Notes: generated by a model not told the origin, from the sequence alone. DNA of 64,000 bases from Agreia sp. PsM10 (GCF_030433855.1 NZ_JARUXC010000011.1:50424-114423); one strand, 5' to 3'; counted from the stretch's first letter, positions 1-9,119 are shown. Program-made: numbers and translations.

Positions 1-744
1 CGCGATGTCGTTGGGGAAATCTACCCTCAGAGGCTTGTGTCCAGGGTAGAGGATGAACTCGACGTTGCAAACGTGATTCTCTCCCCCTCGAGTGTCGTCA
101 CTCGCCAACTCATCGATAGCGGGATACGTAAGGAAACAATTTTTCAGGCCCCGTACGGCGTCGACTTTACTCGCTTTGCACCGGTGGAAGAGTTACGCTC
201 TCAGCCGCTGAATCGACCCGTTCGACTCGTCTACGTGGGCCAGATCAGCAACAGAAAGGGAATCGGCTTTCTTGTTCAGGCCGCAAGAAACTTGCGTGTG
301 GAGATTGACCTTATCGGTCCTCTCGTCAATAAGAAACTCCTAGATGCACTGCCTCAAAACGTTCGATACAAGGGCGTCCTCCCGCATGAGGACGTGAACA
401 TCGCGCTCGCCCGAGCTGACGCGTTCGTCTTCCCCAGCATCGAAGACGCCTGTCCCCTCGCAGTCATCGAAGCTGCCGGCGCCGGGTTACCGGTCATCGT
501 GACTTCCTGTACTGGTTCGGCAGAGCTCCTTGAAGATCAGGATCGATCATTGATCGAACCAGGCGATGTTAAGGCTCTTCGGACAGCGATGGTCTCAGCC
601 GTCCCCCTGCCGTGGCTCGAGCGGGAAGCCCGGGGGAATCGTATGCGCAGTTCGAGCCCAAAGAACAGGATCTTGAGCTGGGGCCAGTACACCGATTTAG
701 TAACCGCTGAGATAGTCCAGCGTTCAATCAATCTGACAAGCTGA
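1..744 (+). CDS. Glycosyltransferase, GT4-like, C-terminal part (5' end outside window)
   Basis: The reading frame is open to base 1, so the start lies upstream. What remains is the C-terminal, nucleotide-sugar-binding half of a GT-B glycosyltransferase: a beta-strand LVYVGQIS followed by NRKG, the stretch VRYKGVLPHEDV, then FPSIEDACPLAVIEAAGAGLPVI, the GT4 'E-x7-E' signature, here with Asp in place of the first Glu. It probably adds a sugar to a lipid-linked exopolysaccharide repeat unit at the cytoplasmic face of the membrane. The following genes (acyltransferase, Wzy-like polymerase) support an exopolysaccharide cluster. Donor and acceptor cannot be told. Confidence 0.85.
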   Translation, partial: RDVVGEIYPQRLVSRVEDELDVANVILSPSSVVTRQLIDSGIRKETIFQAPYGVDFTRFAPVEELRSQPLNRPVRLVYVGQISNRKGIGFLVQAARNLRVEIDLIGPLVNKKLLDALPQNVRYKGVLPHEDVNIALARADAFVFPSIEDACPLAVIEAAGAGLPVIVTSCTGSAELLEDQDRSLIEPGDVKALRTAMVSAVPLPWLEREARGNRMRSSSPKNRILSWGQYTDLVTAEIVQRSINLTS

Positions 745-793
745 GTGATCCGATTGCTGCCCCGCAGTAGTCCTAATCAAAATTGGGATAAAT

Positions 794-1288
794 ATGAAAA
801 GACAGATTCTCAGCGAGTTAATGCTCGTGTTGAGCTCGTCCAGGTTCGTTCCTCATCGACTTCGCCCTCGTCTACTCGGTTACACCAATGTGCAGGTCGG
901 CGGCCGTACCCTCATCCTGAATGGAACAACAATCCGGGGGCGCTCGCCCGTCACTATTGGAGAGCACGTCTTCATCAATGAGGGCTGCTTCATCGACGCT
1001 GAAGCTCCCATAGCTATCGGGCACAATGTTCAAATTGGCGATCATGTGCGATTGATAACGTCTAGTCACGGTCTCGGTCCGTCTGAACGGCGAGCAGGTC
1101 CGTCTGAATCCAAGCCCTTATCTATCGGTCCGGGTTGCTGGATAGGCTCCGGAGCCGTGATACTTCCCGGGGTGACTGTGGCACCGGGCTGCATCGTAGG
1201 GGCAGGTGCTGTGGTCTCTCGAGACACCCGTCCAGACGGACTCTACGCGGGAATACCTGCTCGAAGGATCAAGGACCTGCAACTATGA
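794..1288 (+). CDS. Hexapeptide-repeat O-acyltransferase
   Basis: A 164-aa protein with the left-handed beta-helix hexapeptide pattern: VFINEGCFIDAEAPIAIGHNVQIGDHV, then IGPGCWIGSGAVILPGVTVAPGCIVGAGAVV and the closing GIPARRIKD typical of the NodL/WcaF/maltose O-acetyltransferase group. SSHGLG carries the His expected for catalysis. It probably acetylates a sugar of the exopolysaccharide unit using acetyl-CoA. Start ATG is preceded by a weak GGGATA. Its stop overlaps the next gene's start (ATGA), so the two are probably translationally coupled. Confidence 0.85.
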   Translation: MKRQILSELMLVLSSSRFVPHRLRPRLLGYTNVQVGGRTLILNGTTIRGRSPVTIGEHVFINEGCFIDAEAPIAIGHNVQIGDHVRLITSSHGLGPSERRAGPSESKPLSIGPGCWIGSGAVILPGVTVAPGCIVGAGAVVSRDTRPDGLYAGIPARRIKDLQL

Positions 1289-2826
1289 ATTCGAAAGCCG
1301 CCGGAATCACAACGTTTAGACCTGGATCAAAAGATGGGGCTCGGGACGCAAGCAGCGTCCCTCTCTTAATCTACTTACTTGGATCTGCGTTTACGTGCGC
1401 CGTAACAGCCGTTCTTCTGCTGTCTCTGCAGGGAGACTTTGCGGATGCTGGAATAGCGATTGCAGCTTTCTTCCTTGCCATAGGCATTATGTTTGTTCGC
1501 CTGATAACCGGCGTATTCAATGCGGTGTCCATCATTTCCATAATCACGTACTGCCAGTTCGTGCTCTTCATCGCGCGACCAGCGTACGTCGTCTTGTTTC
1601 AGGATTCGATCAACATCTTTACCTCGGCGCCCTATGACCAGAATTACGTATACGCGCAACTCTTCGCGGGGATCGGATTCGCCACACTCTGCCTTGTCTA
1701 CTCCATTTCAGCCGGCCCAATGGTGAAGGGCGCGTCGAAGCAACAAGTTCGCGAACTACCCCAAGAAGAGTGGTCCAAGATCCGTCCGGCCTTGATCACG
1801 ATTACGTGCATCGGCATGACACTTTACTTCCTCTACATCCTGCAAACGGGATGGGGAAATTATTGGCAAGGAACCCTCTCCGGCAGGTCGGACGAGCAGC
1901 GGAATGCTCTCAGCTCAAGCTCTGGCTACCTATATTCAGGACTTCAGTTCGCCACTGGGGCCGTGCTCTTTCTGTTTCTATACTCAACCGTTCAACGGCG
2001 GCGGCGGCTGCAGGTCCTGAGTCTCGTGGTTCTCACCATCACGGTCTTTCCTCAGATCGCGTCCGGAAGTCGGGCGGTATTCATTCCTATTATCATCGCG
2101 ATAATAGCTGCGCTGGCTCGGGTGGACCCGTCGGTTCTTTCTCCGCGCCGAATTGTCCTCTGGCTACCTACCCTTATTGTTCTCGGGTTCGTCGCACCCC
2201 GTATTTGGCGCGACAACCTCGCCTCGGGAGTATCGCTGAGCGACTCCCTAGCTCAGGCACTGACGCCGGATGAGTTATTCGGGGGATTCCTCGGAGGGTT
2301 GGACACAGCCATGGTCGATGCGTTTGCCGTACAGATTTCGGCCTATGAGAATCAATCGCTCCCTTACTTGTTCGGAAACTCTTACCTCGCTGCTCTAACA
2401 GCCGCTGTCCCTCGAGCAATCTGGCCTGGGAAACCCGGTTCCATTGACGAGTACCTGAACGCCCAGTTGTTCCCTGCAACGGATGCAAAAGGCATCGGAT
2501 TCGCCTTCAGCTCTTACAGTGAACCAACTGCGAATTTCGGACTCGTCGGAGTCATCTGCGTGTTCGCCCTATTTGGTCTCCTTGTTGGAAAGCTGGCTCG
2601 GGCTGCAGAGAACTCGTCTTCCACGATCTCCACGTTTTTCTACATCATGATCGCCGGCTACGTATTCCCATTGATGCGCGGCAGCTTTACCTTCAACTTT
2701 CAACGAGTACTAATTCCGCTCGTTCCTGTACTGATAGCCATCGTGATCTTGCAGCTCTCAAAACGAAACAAAGAACGTCGGTCCACCGACACTTCTGGGC
2801 GACCCTCGGAGCGAGTCTTGAGCTGA
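1285..2826 (+). CDS. Wzy-like oligosaccharide repeat unit polymerase (multi-pass membrane protein)
   Basis: Starting at the ATG that overlaps the acyltransferase stop, the protein has 513 residues and about ten to twelve hydrophobic segments, with hydrophilic loops such as QTGWGNYWQGTLSGRSDEQ and IWPGKPGSIDEYLNAQLFP. Patterns like PRAIWPGKP and SYSEPTANFGLVGV near the C-terminus are typical of O-antigen/EPS polymerases of the Wzy group. It likely joins lipid-linked repeat units on the outer face of the membrane. The frame extends further upstream but that part overlaps the acyltransferase and reads as non-protein sequence. The gene ends 18 bp from the converging sugar-transferase gene. Confidence 0.85.
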   Translation: MNSKAAGITTFRPGSKDGARDASSVPLLIYLLGSAFTCAVTAVLLLSLQGDFADAGIAIAAFFLAIGIMFVRLITGVFNAVSIISIITYCQFVLFIARPAYVVLFQDSINIFTSAPYDQNYVYAQLFAGIGFATLCLVYSISAGPMVKGASKQQVRELPQEEWSKIRPALITITCIGMTLYFLYILQTGWGNYWQGTLSGRSDEQRNALSSSSGYLYSGLQFATGAVLFLFLYSTVQRRRRLQVLSLVVLTITVFPQIASGSRAVFIPIIIAIIAALARVDPSVLSPRRIVLWLPTLIVLGFVAPRIWRDNLASGVSLSDSLAQALTPDELFGGFLGGLDTAMVDAFAVQISAYENQSLPYLFGNSYLAALTAAVPRAIWPGKPGSIDEYLNAQLFPATDAKGIGFAFSSYSEPTANFGLVGVICVFALFGLLVGKLARAAENSSSTISTFFYIMIAGYVFPLMRGSFTFNFQRVLIPLVPVLIAIVILQLSKRNKERRSTDTSGRPSERVLS

Positions 2827-2844
2827 CGACCGTAGAACCCGCTG

Positions 2845-4332
2845 CTAGTAGGCGCCCTCGCGGGCAAATACTGCCCGAGCAGTTCTCCAAAGAATATTGA
2901 GGTCGCCCGTCATCGACCAATTCTCGACATAGTACAAGTCGAGTCGAACCGTATCCTCCCAAGAGAGGTTTGAGCGCCCGCTCACTTGCCATAAGCCCGT
3001 TATTCCTGGCTTGACAAGAAATCTTCGATGAACGTGAGGGCCATATTGGCTGACCTCACGTTCCAACGGGGGTCGTGGCCCGACGAGAGACATGCTACCG
3101 CCGACGACGTTGAAAAGCTGGGGGAGTTCGTCGAGGCTAAATCGTCGAAGAAATCGACCAATCGGGGTAATTCTTGGATCGTCTGACATCTTGAAAAGCA
3201 CAGCATTGCCTTTGTCACGCTGCTGAAGTCTCAACTGATCAAGGAGATCTTCGGCATTCGTGACCATAGAACGAAACTTGAGCATTTGAAAGTGTTGACC
3301 ATTAATTCCAATTCGTTCCTGGCGAAACAGAACCGGGCCCGCAGATGTAAGCCGAACACAGATGGCGAGAAGCCCCAGTAGAGGCGACAAGCAGGCCACA
3401 AGTAACACTGATGCGACGAGGTCGAACGCTCTTTTCGTGAACTGTTTGGCTCCTGTGTATCGCGGGGTCTCGACGTGAATCAGTGGAAGGCCTGCAACCG
3501 GACGAGTATGAATCCTCGGTCCACCGATATCCGTGAGACTTGGTGCGACGACCAGATGCTGCCGGCCAGGCTCGAGTGACCAACTTATTTCTCGAATCTT
3601 TTCGGCGGATAACTCCTCGCTGCTGGCGATCACAACAGTGTCTGCCTCGCTTTGAATCATGGCTTCTTGCAACCGGTCGATACTTACGAAAACGGGTATG
3701 CCCGTGTCGCCCAGGTAACCCGCTACCGTACCACTCGGGATACACGCGCCCACTACGTGGTAACCCGCGGTGGGCAGGCGAGCTAACTCGGCCGCGAGGT
3801 ATGTTGTGGAAGCCTCAGAACCAACGAGGAGAACTCGCGACGAGTAACCGCCGTTCTGGCGTTGGACTCCCAACCACTGCCTCCAAATCCATCGCGAGAA
3901 GAGCAGCACGATAACCCCGAGCGGGAAGGCCAAGAGGATGTAGCCACGCGCAAAGTCGATCTGAAAGAGGAACGCCACGATCGCGACAAGGCCAAAAAGC
4001 CGAACACTGGCGTCTGCAATTAACCTGTATTCCTGAGTTCCAGTACCCAGGACGCGATAGCTTCGCGAGCCAAAAACGCCAAGCATGAGCATCCACGCCA
4101 ATATCAAAATGAGCGACGTGAAGCTGTAGCTCAGAGCAACATCATTGAGCCTTCCGTTAAACGCCACTTGGGAGGTCGTGAATCCAAACCACGCGATCTG
4201 CACTCCGACGATCACCCATATCAGAACCAAGAAATCGGTAAGGACGAGGCCGTACGCATAGCGCTTGCGCCAGTCGCGTGTAACTTTCTGCGGCGTTTGC
4301 GTCGGTTCGGCCTCGGCTTCTTGCTCAATCAT
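2845..4332 (-). CDS. Exopolysaccharide polyprenyl glycosylphosphotransferase (initiating sugar transferase)
   Basis: A 495-aa protein: four to five transmembrane segments in the first ~130 residues, a Rossmann-like CoA-binding domain (RVLLVGSEAST...), another membrane segment, then the conserved bacterial sugar transferase domain with KRAFDLVAS, GPVLFRQERIG, LKFRSM, SLDELPQLFNV, MSLVGPRP, KPGITGLWQVSGR and the C-terminal DLNILWRTARAV. It transfers a sugar-1-phosphate from a UDP-sugar to undecaprenyl phosphate, the first step of repeat-unit assembly. The start ATG (ATGATTGA) overlaps the end of the phosphatase gene by 8 bp, which decides the start over an in-frame codon 90 bp upstream and indicates coupling. 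Confidence 0.93.
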   Translation of the reverse strand: MIEQEAEAEPTQTPQKVTRDWRKRYAYGLVLTDFLVLIWVIVGVQIAWFGFTTSQVAFNGRLNDVALSYSFTSLILILAWMLMLGVFGSRSYRVLGTGTQEYRLIADASVRLFGLVAIVAFLFQIDFARGYILLAFPLGVIVLLFSRWIWRQWLGVQRQNGGYSSRVLLVGSEASTTYLAAELARLPTAGYHVVGACIPSGTVAGYLGDTGIPVFVSIDRLQEAMIQSEADTVVIASSEELSAEKIREISWSLEPGRQHLVVAPSLTDIGGPRIHTRPVAGLPLIHVETPRYTGAKQFTKRAFDLVASVLLVACLSPLLGLLAICVRLTSAGPVLFRQERIGINGQHFQMLKFRSMVTNAEDLLDQLRLQQRDKGNAVLFKMSDDPRITPIGRFLRRFSLDELPQLFNVVGGSMSLVGPRPPLEREVSQYGPHVHRRFLVKPGITGLWQVSGRSNLSWEDTVRLDLYYVENWSMTGDLNILWRTARAVFAREGAY

Positions 4333-5032
4333 CGTTCCCCCGTTGTCGCTGAGCGGAACGACTTTGGTCCGAAACAATTCTACCGGTTTGCGATAGTTCG
4401 TCACGTTTTGTCTTTGACCCAAAAGAGGTCACAGTGATTATCGCTTGGGACAGCTCCCTGATCGACTGCGAGATGAGCAAGCCAGCCTCGTCATAAACCT
4501 CTTGGCTTCGCCGGTAAGGATCAAGAATGTCATCGTCCGTCGGCGAGACTACCGATGTGGAGAAGCCGCGCTTGGCTGCGACGCCGAGAATGAAAGCATC
4601 GAGCGTCCCTACGCTCGCGAGCCGTGGCAGGTCCCAGGGTTCCGGTTCGAGGTCTCTGTAGGTGCCGATCAGTCGATCCAGCTCGCGGAGAGTAAATGTC
4701 TTGCGCGACGCCCTAGGGAGCATCGACACGACCTCGGCGCGGTGCTGACGGGTCATCGTCACAATGAGGTTGGCTTCCTTGATGCGAGCTAAAGTTAGCT
4801 CAGATGCCCGATGTTGAGACGGGTCTCCGTTATATCGTCGCGACAATGCTGCCGCCTGTTCAGTCATGGCCTGGCCAGACATAGCGTAGGTACCCGCACT
4901 CGAAGTTGAGATTAGCCCCGATAGCAACCCTGTCTGAGCTCTAAAGAGCTGCTCCGCAATTGGCGAACGACAAATGTTGCCCGTGCAGACGAAGAGGACG
5001 ACGAACTCGCTGCTGGACTCTGACTGCGACAA
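4325..5032 (-). CDS. Low-molecular-weight protein tyrosine phosphatase
   Basis: The active-site P-loop CTGNICRS starts at Cys16 (C-x5-R-S) and the general acid is Asp171 in DPY. At 235 aa it is longer than the usual 150-190 aa, because of a C-terminal Arg/Ser/Gln-rich extension that overlaps the next gene. The start is TTG, but a strong GGGGGGAG lies about 8 nt before it. Such phosphatases dephosphorylate BY-kinases and control chain length; the kinase gene lies 55 bp upstream and the sugar transferase overlaps downstream, so this is a three-gene regulatory and assembly unit. Confidence 0.93.
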   Translation of the reverse strand: MSQSESSSEFVVLFVCTGNICRSPIAEQLFRAQTGLLSGLISTSSAGTYAMSGQAMTEQAAALSRRYNGDPSQHRASELTLARIKEANLIVTMTRQHRAEVVSMLPRASRKTFTLRELDRLIGTYRDLEPEPWDLPRLASVGTLDAFILGVAAKRGFSTSVVSPTDDDILDPYRRSQEVYDEAGLLISQSIRELSQAIITVTSFGSKTKRDELSQTGRIVSDQSRSAQRQRGNDD

Positions 5033-5087
5033 AACCTATCTCCCCCCGAAGATGACCGTGCGCGATTCGCCGAATAACGAACGGTGG

Positions 5088-6491
5088 CTACGACGTGGCC
5101 GCAGACGGAACAGAAGTGTCTCCGTAGCCGTACCCGTAGCCATACCCGTAGCGCCCGTATCCATAAGCATCCGGCCCCTTGGTGGGCAGCATGGTGAGCA
5201 CGACGCCCGACACTGGGGCATCCACATTACTCAAGGCAGTGAACGCTCCTTTCAGTTGGTTCTTATGAGTCCGGCCTGCCGCGCAGACAACAATCGTTCC
5301 GCCTACCGTGCGCGCGAGAATAGCAGCATCTGTCACGGGCAGAAGTGGTGCAGCATCGAAGAGCACAACATCGAAGGCCCGGTTGAACTCGCCGATCAAG
5401 TTGACCAGCGCGTCGGATCCTAAGAGCTCGCTCGGGTTCGGCGGTATCTTTCCAGCGGGCAGAACAAAAAGGTCTCCCTTGCCCCAGGGCTGTATGACGT
5501 CCTCCGGCTCTGCTCGCCCGATCAACAGGTCGGTGAGGCCTACTGCACCTTCGAGCCCCAGGTACTCGTGCACCTTTGGCCGACGGAGGTCAGCGTCTAC
5601 AAGCAACACGCGAGATCCGGCATCGGACAAGGCGATAGCAAGATTGGCCGCGGTCGTGCTCTTGCCCTCACTCTGGATCGACGACGTAATTACGAATGAG
5701 CGGTTGTCTCGACCTACATCAAGAAACTGCAGGTTCGTCCGCAGCGTTCTAAACGACTCTGCTCGAGGGCTTCGCGGATCATCGTGAACGATCAACGGAC
5801 GTTCTGACGCTTTCGCGTCAAAGACGATTCCTCCGAGGATCGGCGCGGCTGTAATGAGCTCGACGTCGCGCTCATTCCGAATGCGGTTGTCGAGCGTTTC
5901 GCGGAGAACGGCCAGTCCAATGCTCAGTGCCAGCCCCACGAGGCCACCGAGTGCGATGTTCAGCGGCACGTTGGGGCTGACCGGTGTCTGTGGAACCTCA
6001 GCGTGCTGTACGAGGGTGAGTTTGACTGGTGAGACACTGCTTGTATCGCTGGTCGATGTCTCGATGTTCTCCACGGCGAGCGTGAGGCTCTCGGAGACGG
6101 AGGTTGCGATCCTTGCTGCAAGTGCTGCATCAACGCTAGTGACCGAAATCTCGATCAGCGTAGTGTCGAGCGGAGCTGACGCGGTAATCATCGAAGCAAG
6201 CTCACTACTACTGACGTCGAGTCCCAATTCAGTGATGACAGGCAGTAAGACTATCGGGGTCGTCGCGAGATCCGCGTAGGTCTTGACCCGTTGTTGAGTG
6301 AACGTGTTTCCCTGCTGCAGGTCGGTAACGGTCGAGCCGCCCGAGGTAGAGACGAACACTTTTGCAGAAGAGCTGTACTTGGGCGTCTGCAGGATCGAAT
6401 ACCCGGCAGCTGCACCGATGCCGACGAAAAGCAGCACGGCGATGAGCACCCAACTCTTGCGCAGGATTCGGATGTAGTCACGAAGTTCCAC
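5088..6491 (-). CDS. Wzz-domain/BY-kinase fusion (polysaccharide co-polymerase and tyrosine autokinase)
   Basis: A single-chain protein (467 aa from GTG 6491): N-terminal Wzz-type domain with ELRDYIRILRKSW and membrane helices at about residues 14-31 and 175-196, then a cytoplasmic P-loop kinase with Walker A SSIQSEGKST (270-279), Walker A' LLVDADLRRP and Walker B VVLFDAAP. The tail holds seven tyrosines in a YG repeat, the autophosphorylation cluster. It controls export and length of the polysaccharide. GTG 6491 is preferred over GTG 6524 because GAGGGGAAGG sits about 8 nt upstream and homologues typically begin MELRDY. The first gene of the minus-strand arm. Confidence 0.93.
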   Translation of the reverse strand: MELRDYIRILRKSWVLIAVLLFVGIGAAAGYSILQTPKYSSSAKVFVSTSGGSTVTDLQQGNTFTQQRVKTYADLATTPIVLLPVITELGLDVSSSELASMITASAPLDTTLIEISVTSVDAALAARIATSVSESLTLAVENIETSTSDTSSVSPVKLTLVQHAEVPQTPVSPNVPLNIALGGLVGLALSIGLAVLRETLDNRIRNERDVELITAAPILGGIVFDAKASERPLIVHDDPRSPRAESFRTLRTNLQFLDVGRDNRSFVITSSIQSEGKSTTAANLAIALSDAGSRVLLVDADLRRPKVHEYLGLEGAVGLTDLLIGRAEPEDVIQPWGKGDLFVLPAGKIPPNPSELLGSDALVNLIGEFNRAFDVVLFDAAPLLPVTDAAILARTVGGTIVVCAAGRTHKNQLKGAFTALSNVDAPVSGVVLTMLPTKGPDAYGYGRYGYGYGYGYGDTSVPSAATS

Positions 6492-7218
6492 TTCAGCGGC
6501 CTTCCCCTCAAGGTCGTCGAGCACGGCGGCCGAACAACCCCCACCGTCATCGTGCCACAGTTCGGCCCATGCTCCACTTCGAACGCATTACAGAGATGTA
6601 ACACGAACGCAAATCTTCCCGGCCTAGCTCAGTTCGACACCCCTCGCGCGCGCCGCTCTGCGTCCGCACTTGCCCGGCATGTTCCGCATCAGACGACCCT
6701 CCATGTCGGAATGGGGATTTTAAGGGTTAGTAATCGCCGTCTAATCTCGACATTGGTCGGCCGCTACATGAGCGGCTCATAGAAATCCACCTACGACATG
6801 CACCGCTCCCAATGCAGGTACGCATCCCGAATTGTTTGAGACTGGTCACCTTCGGGCGTGGCTTGTTACGAACAACCAATTGGATGACGCGGGCACTAGT
6901 CTCATCGCTCATGTAGGCGCCGCCTCAGTCACTTCGCGGCGAGTCATTGGACGCCGCTGGAGTCAGTAGCGTAAAGAGCGATGCCTCTCTCTCGGTTGGT
7001 GCCAACCTACCCGGCTGTGGCAGACGAGACCATAGCGAATTTGGATGATGCGCCCAACAAATCGCCAATTATGAGAATCAGCCCTAGCCAATTCGCGCAT
7101 CATTAGTGCCAACTGATCATTACCACGGCGAGAACCAGCCGAATGGCTCTAAAGCTGCTTCGACCAGCGTCGAAGTCATCGAGGATCGCTCTCAGCGACT
7201 GCCCAATCGTTCAAGAGC
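6492..7218. other. Intergenic region, less GC-rich, no supported gene
   Basis: About 730 bp between the EPS kinase and the next small gene. Open frames here are short and have no protein-like composition. It holds the TTACA-N4-TGTAA palindrome near the kinase and a longer-spaced inverted repeat, ATGATGCGC (7045-7053) with GCGCATCAT (7095-7103). It must carry the promoter of the minus-strand EPS genes, but I could not fix a convincing -35/-10 pair. Confidence 0.6.
6588..6601. promoter_or_regulatory. 14-bp palindrome upstream of the EPS kinase operon
   Basis: TTACA-GAGA-TGTAA, a perfect inverted repeat about 100 bp before the kinase start codon. Its position fits an operator or activator site for the minus-strand polysaccharide genes. 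No regulator is identified; this is inferred from symmetry and location only. Confidence 0.3.
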
Positions 7219-7470
7219 TTACGCCGTGATGCGCATCGTAAAGGCCGCCAGGGCCTCTGTTGGGGACGCGTAAGGCCCAGACCACGCATGCCTCGTGTGC
7301 AGGTCGGCACTCTTCGCATGCCAGCCGTCCGCCATGAGATAGACGGTAGCCACTCGAACAGGCTCCCCAGCCCCAGCCCCAGCCCCAGCCCCAGCCCCAG
7401 CCCCAGCCCCAGCGTTACGCAAAATCAGTGCGACCTTGTCGCTTTCGTTTTCGAGGTAGACCTCACCCAT
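7219..7470 (-). CDS. Small protein with DGWHAK-WSGPY motif and (AG)8 insert
   Basis: An 83-aa protein of unknown function. ATG 7470 is chosen because GGGGGGAG lies 6 nt upstream. The C-terminal half shares ATVYxMxDGWHAK and WSGPYxSPxEAL with the 67-aa protein at 22013-22216, and the N-terminal 19 residues of both align without gaps (E7, A14, I16-L17). Between the two blocks this copy carries (Ala-Gly)8 encoded by a hexanucleotide microsatellite. Soluble, no signal peptide or membrane helix. The compact, aromatic-rich C-terminal block looks like a small folded domain. Confidence 0.7.
   Translation of the reverse strand: MGEVYLENESDKVALILRNAGAGAGAGAGAGAGAGEPVRVATVYLMADGWHAKSADLHTRHAWSGPYASPTEALAAFTMRITA
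7365..7412. repeat. Hexanucleotide microsatellite, 8 perfect CCCCAG units
   Basis: Eight exact tandem copies of CCCCAG inside the small gene 7219-7470, read there as Ala-Gly dipeptides. Because the unit is six bases, slippage would change linker length by two residues without a frameshift. The paralogue at 22013-22216 has no such repeat. Confidence 0.95.
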
Positions 7471-7525
7471 GTTCAACTCCCCCCAGTTGGTGGATTCACC
7501 ATACTGCTTCAGGGTTACGGGCGCA

Positions 7526-8314
7526 TTACTTTGGTGTCACCAGCTGTGGCAGCTGGGTGATAGCCGTCTGCGCAAGAAGCTGCGCACCCGCGGCATCCGC
7601 TGAAACACCGTCGATCGAATAGGCGTCCGCCCACGAGCCATCGGGTGCTGCGACGGGTGTGTAGAGGTCGAGTACGCCGAAGCCATTTGCGGCAGCGGAG
7701 GTTTGAAGTAAACCGTTGAGCTCGATCACCTCGGCACCGTAGACATCCGACGGCGGTGCAAGTGCCACGACCGGCACGCCGCCGCGAGCCTGCACCGCCT
7801 GCCACAGAGCCTGAATGTTACTAATTGCCACCGTCGCATCAGTGCCGTTATTGATGTCGCCCGCGCCGGCCTGCACTACAACGAAGCCGCTCAAGGTGGG
7901 AACTGCGTCCAAACGGACTGCTACCTCGGCCGTAGTCAAAAGCGTCGGAGCGTCGGGGACAACAGAGAGCTCAGTGCTCTCGATAACTCCCGGAACAAGA
8001 CCGGCGGATACCGACAGGGCCCACCACGAGGTCTCGGCCGAGGCGATCTGGTCGCTCAGAATCGAAGCACCGACAGGCGCTTCGGAGGTCGGCGTCGGCG
8101 TCGGCATCGGCGTCGGCGTCGGCTCGGACAGATCGAAGCTCGTTGACGCCGACGGCGATGTAGGCGACGGATTAGTGCCCGAGCGCAAAGAGAATCCCGA
8201 CAACGCCATGGCTGCGAGACCCAAGGCCGCAACTGCAATCAAACCAAGCGCGACATAGTCTGCCCCTCGGCCGATTAGACGACGTGGTCGTGACCGGCTC
8301 GGTTTTCCCGCCAT
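7526..8314 (-). CDS. Membrane-anchored SGNH-hydrolase-like protein lacking catalytic residues
   Basis: 262 aa: basic N-terminus, one membrane helix (about 18-40), a Ser/Thr/Pro-rich linker with TPTP repeats (about 48-78), then an SGNH-type extracellular domain. It aligns through the domain with the protein at 29208-30041 (WWxxxV, VVQAG.., SNIQALW, PPSDVYGAEVIELN, VLDLYTPVA). However, the nucleophile position reads SDQ (Gln89) instead of SDS, the GxND position reads AGD (Gly152) and the DxxH position ends in Ser238. It therefore looks like a pseudoenzyme, perhaps a binding protein. ATG 8314 has GGGGGA 6 nt upstream; an in-frame codon 63 bp further out has no such support. Confidence 0.75.
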   Translation of the reverse strand: MAGKPSRSRPRRLIGRGADYVALGLIAVAALGLAAMALSGFSLRSGTNPSPTSPSASTSFDLSEPTPTPMPTPTPTSEAPVGASILSDQIASAETSWWALSVSAGLVPGVIESTELSVVPDAPTLLTTAEVAVRLDAVPTLSGFVVVQAGAGDINNGTDATVAISNIQALWQAVQARGGVPVVALAPPSDVYGAEVIELNGLLQTSAAANGFGVLDLYTPVAAPDGSWADAYSIDGVSADAAGAQLLAQTAITQLPQLVTPK

Positions 8315-8393
8315 ATTGTCCCCCGCAAGATGAAGTTCAAGACTAGCTTGCCTCGACCGCGTCTCGGAGTCACGCATCCGCTACGTTTGCATT

Positions 8394-9119
8394 GTGACAG
8401 CGCTTCGGGGGGATGCGCCGCAGCGGCGGTGGGGCATTGGCGAGTCTGTATTCGGTTTGAGCGCGGCGTTAATACTCATGGCCGGTCTCACGAACTGGCT
8501 TCAAACCCCACGATTCTATGACGGACACCTGGTCCTGATTCTGAGCTATGCGGTTGTCTGGGTTCCATTTCTCGGGGCTGTCGGGGTCGCCTGTTTCCTC
8601 CGAGGAACACGATCTCTGGCTCACGATGTGGGCCTGCGGATCACATTCTTCGATGTCCTCCTCGGAGTAGGTGCCGGCTTCCTGGTCCGTGCGATCGCGG
8701 GCATTATCGAGATCGCCTTCATCGGACGCATGAGCGGCCTCGGCGTGACTTTCGGTGACACGGTCTACGACGGCTGGTGGGTCTTCGGAACAATCTTGGC
8801 GCCTGTGTTGCTGGCGCCTTTCGTGGAGGAGCTCTTCTTCCGCGGCCTCCTGCAGCGAGCCCTACTGCAGGCTGGGTCTCATCGATTGTCGGCCCGGTCC
8901 GCGACCGTACTTTCCATCATCACGAGCGCCGCACTCTTCGCGCTGCTGCACCTGACCCAGGCAGCGAATCCGATCGGCGCTGCCGTGCTCGGGATCTCCG
9001 CCGTCACCTTCGGCCTGGCGGCGGCTCTGATCGCAGGTCTGACCGGTCGCATCGGGGGAGCTATTATCGCGCATGTGGTATTCAACGGTTCGCTCGTCGC
9101 AGCCTCTCTTTTCTCGTAA
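8394..9119 (+). CDS. CPBP family intramembrane metalloprotease
   Basis: 241 aa with about seven or eight membrane segments. The CPBP/Abi signature is complete: EELFFR (Glu145, Glu146, Arg150), a His in ALLHLTQ (His186) and HVVFN (His227, Asn231). Such enzymes cleave or process proteins within the membrane; substrates here are unknown. GTG start, with TACGTT exactly 6 nt before it, suggests a leaderless transcript. Divergent from the SGNH-like gene, 79 bp apart. Confidence 0.88.
   Translation: MTALRGDAPQRRWGIGESVFGLSAALILMAGLTNWLQTPRFYDGHLVLILSYAVVWVPFLGAVGVACFLRGTRSLAHDVGLRITFFDVLLGVGAGFLVRAIAGIIEIAFIGRMSGLGVTFGDTVYDGWWVFGTILAPVLLAPFVEELFFRGLLQRALLQAGSHRLSARSATVLSIITSAALFALLHLTQAANPIGAAVLGISAVTFGLAAALIAGLTGRIGGAIIAHVVFNGSLVAASLFS

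Noticed and set aside
1..6524. EPS locus as a mobile island
   Set aside because: It is less GC-rich than the rest, but there is no integrase, tRNA junction or direct repeat in view, and polysaccharide loci often differ in composition.
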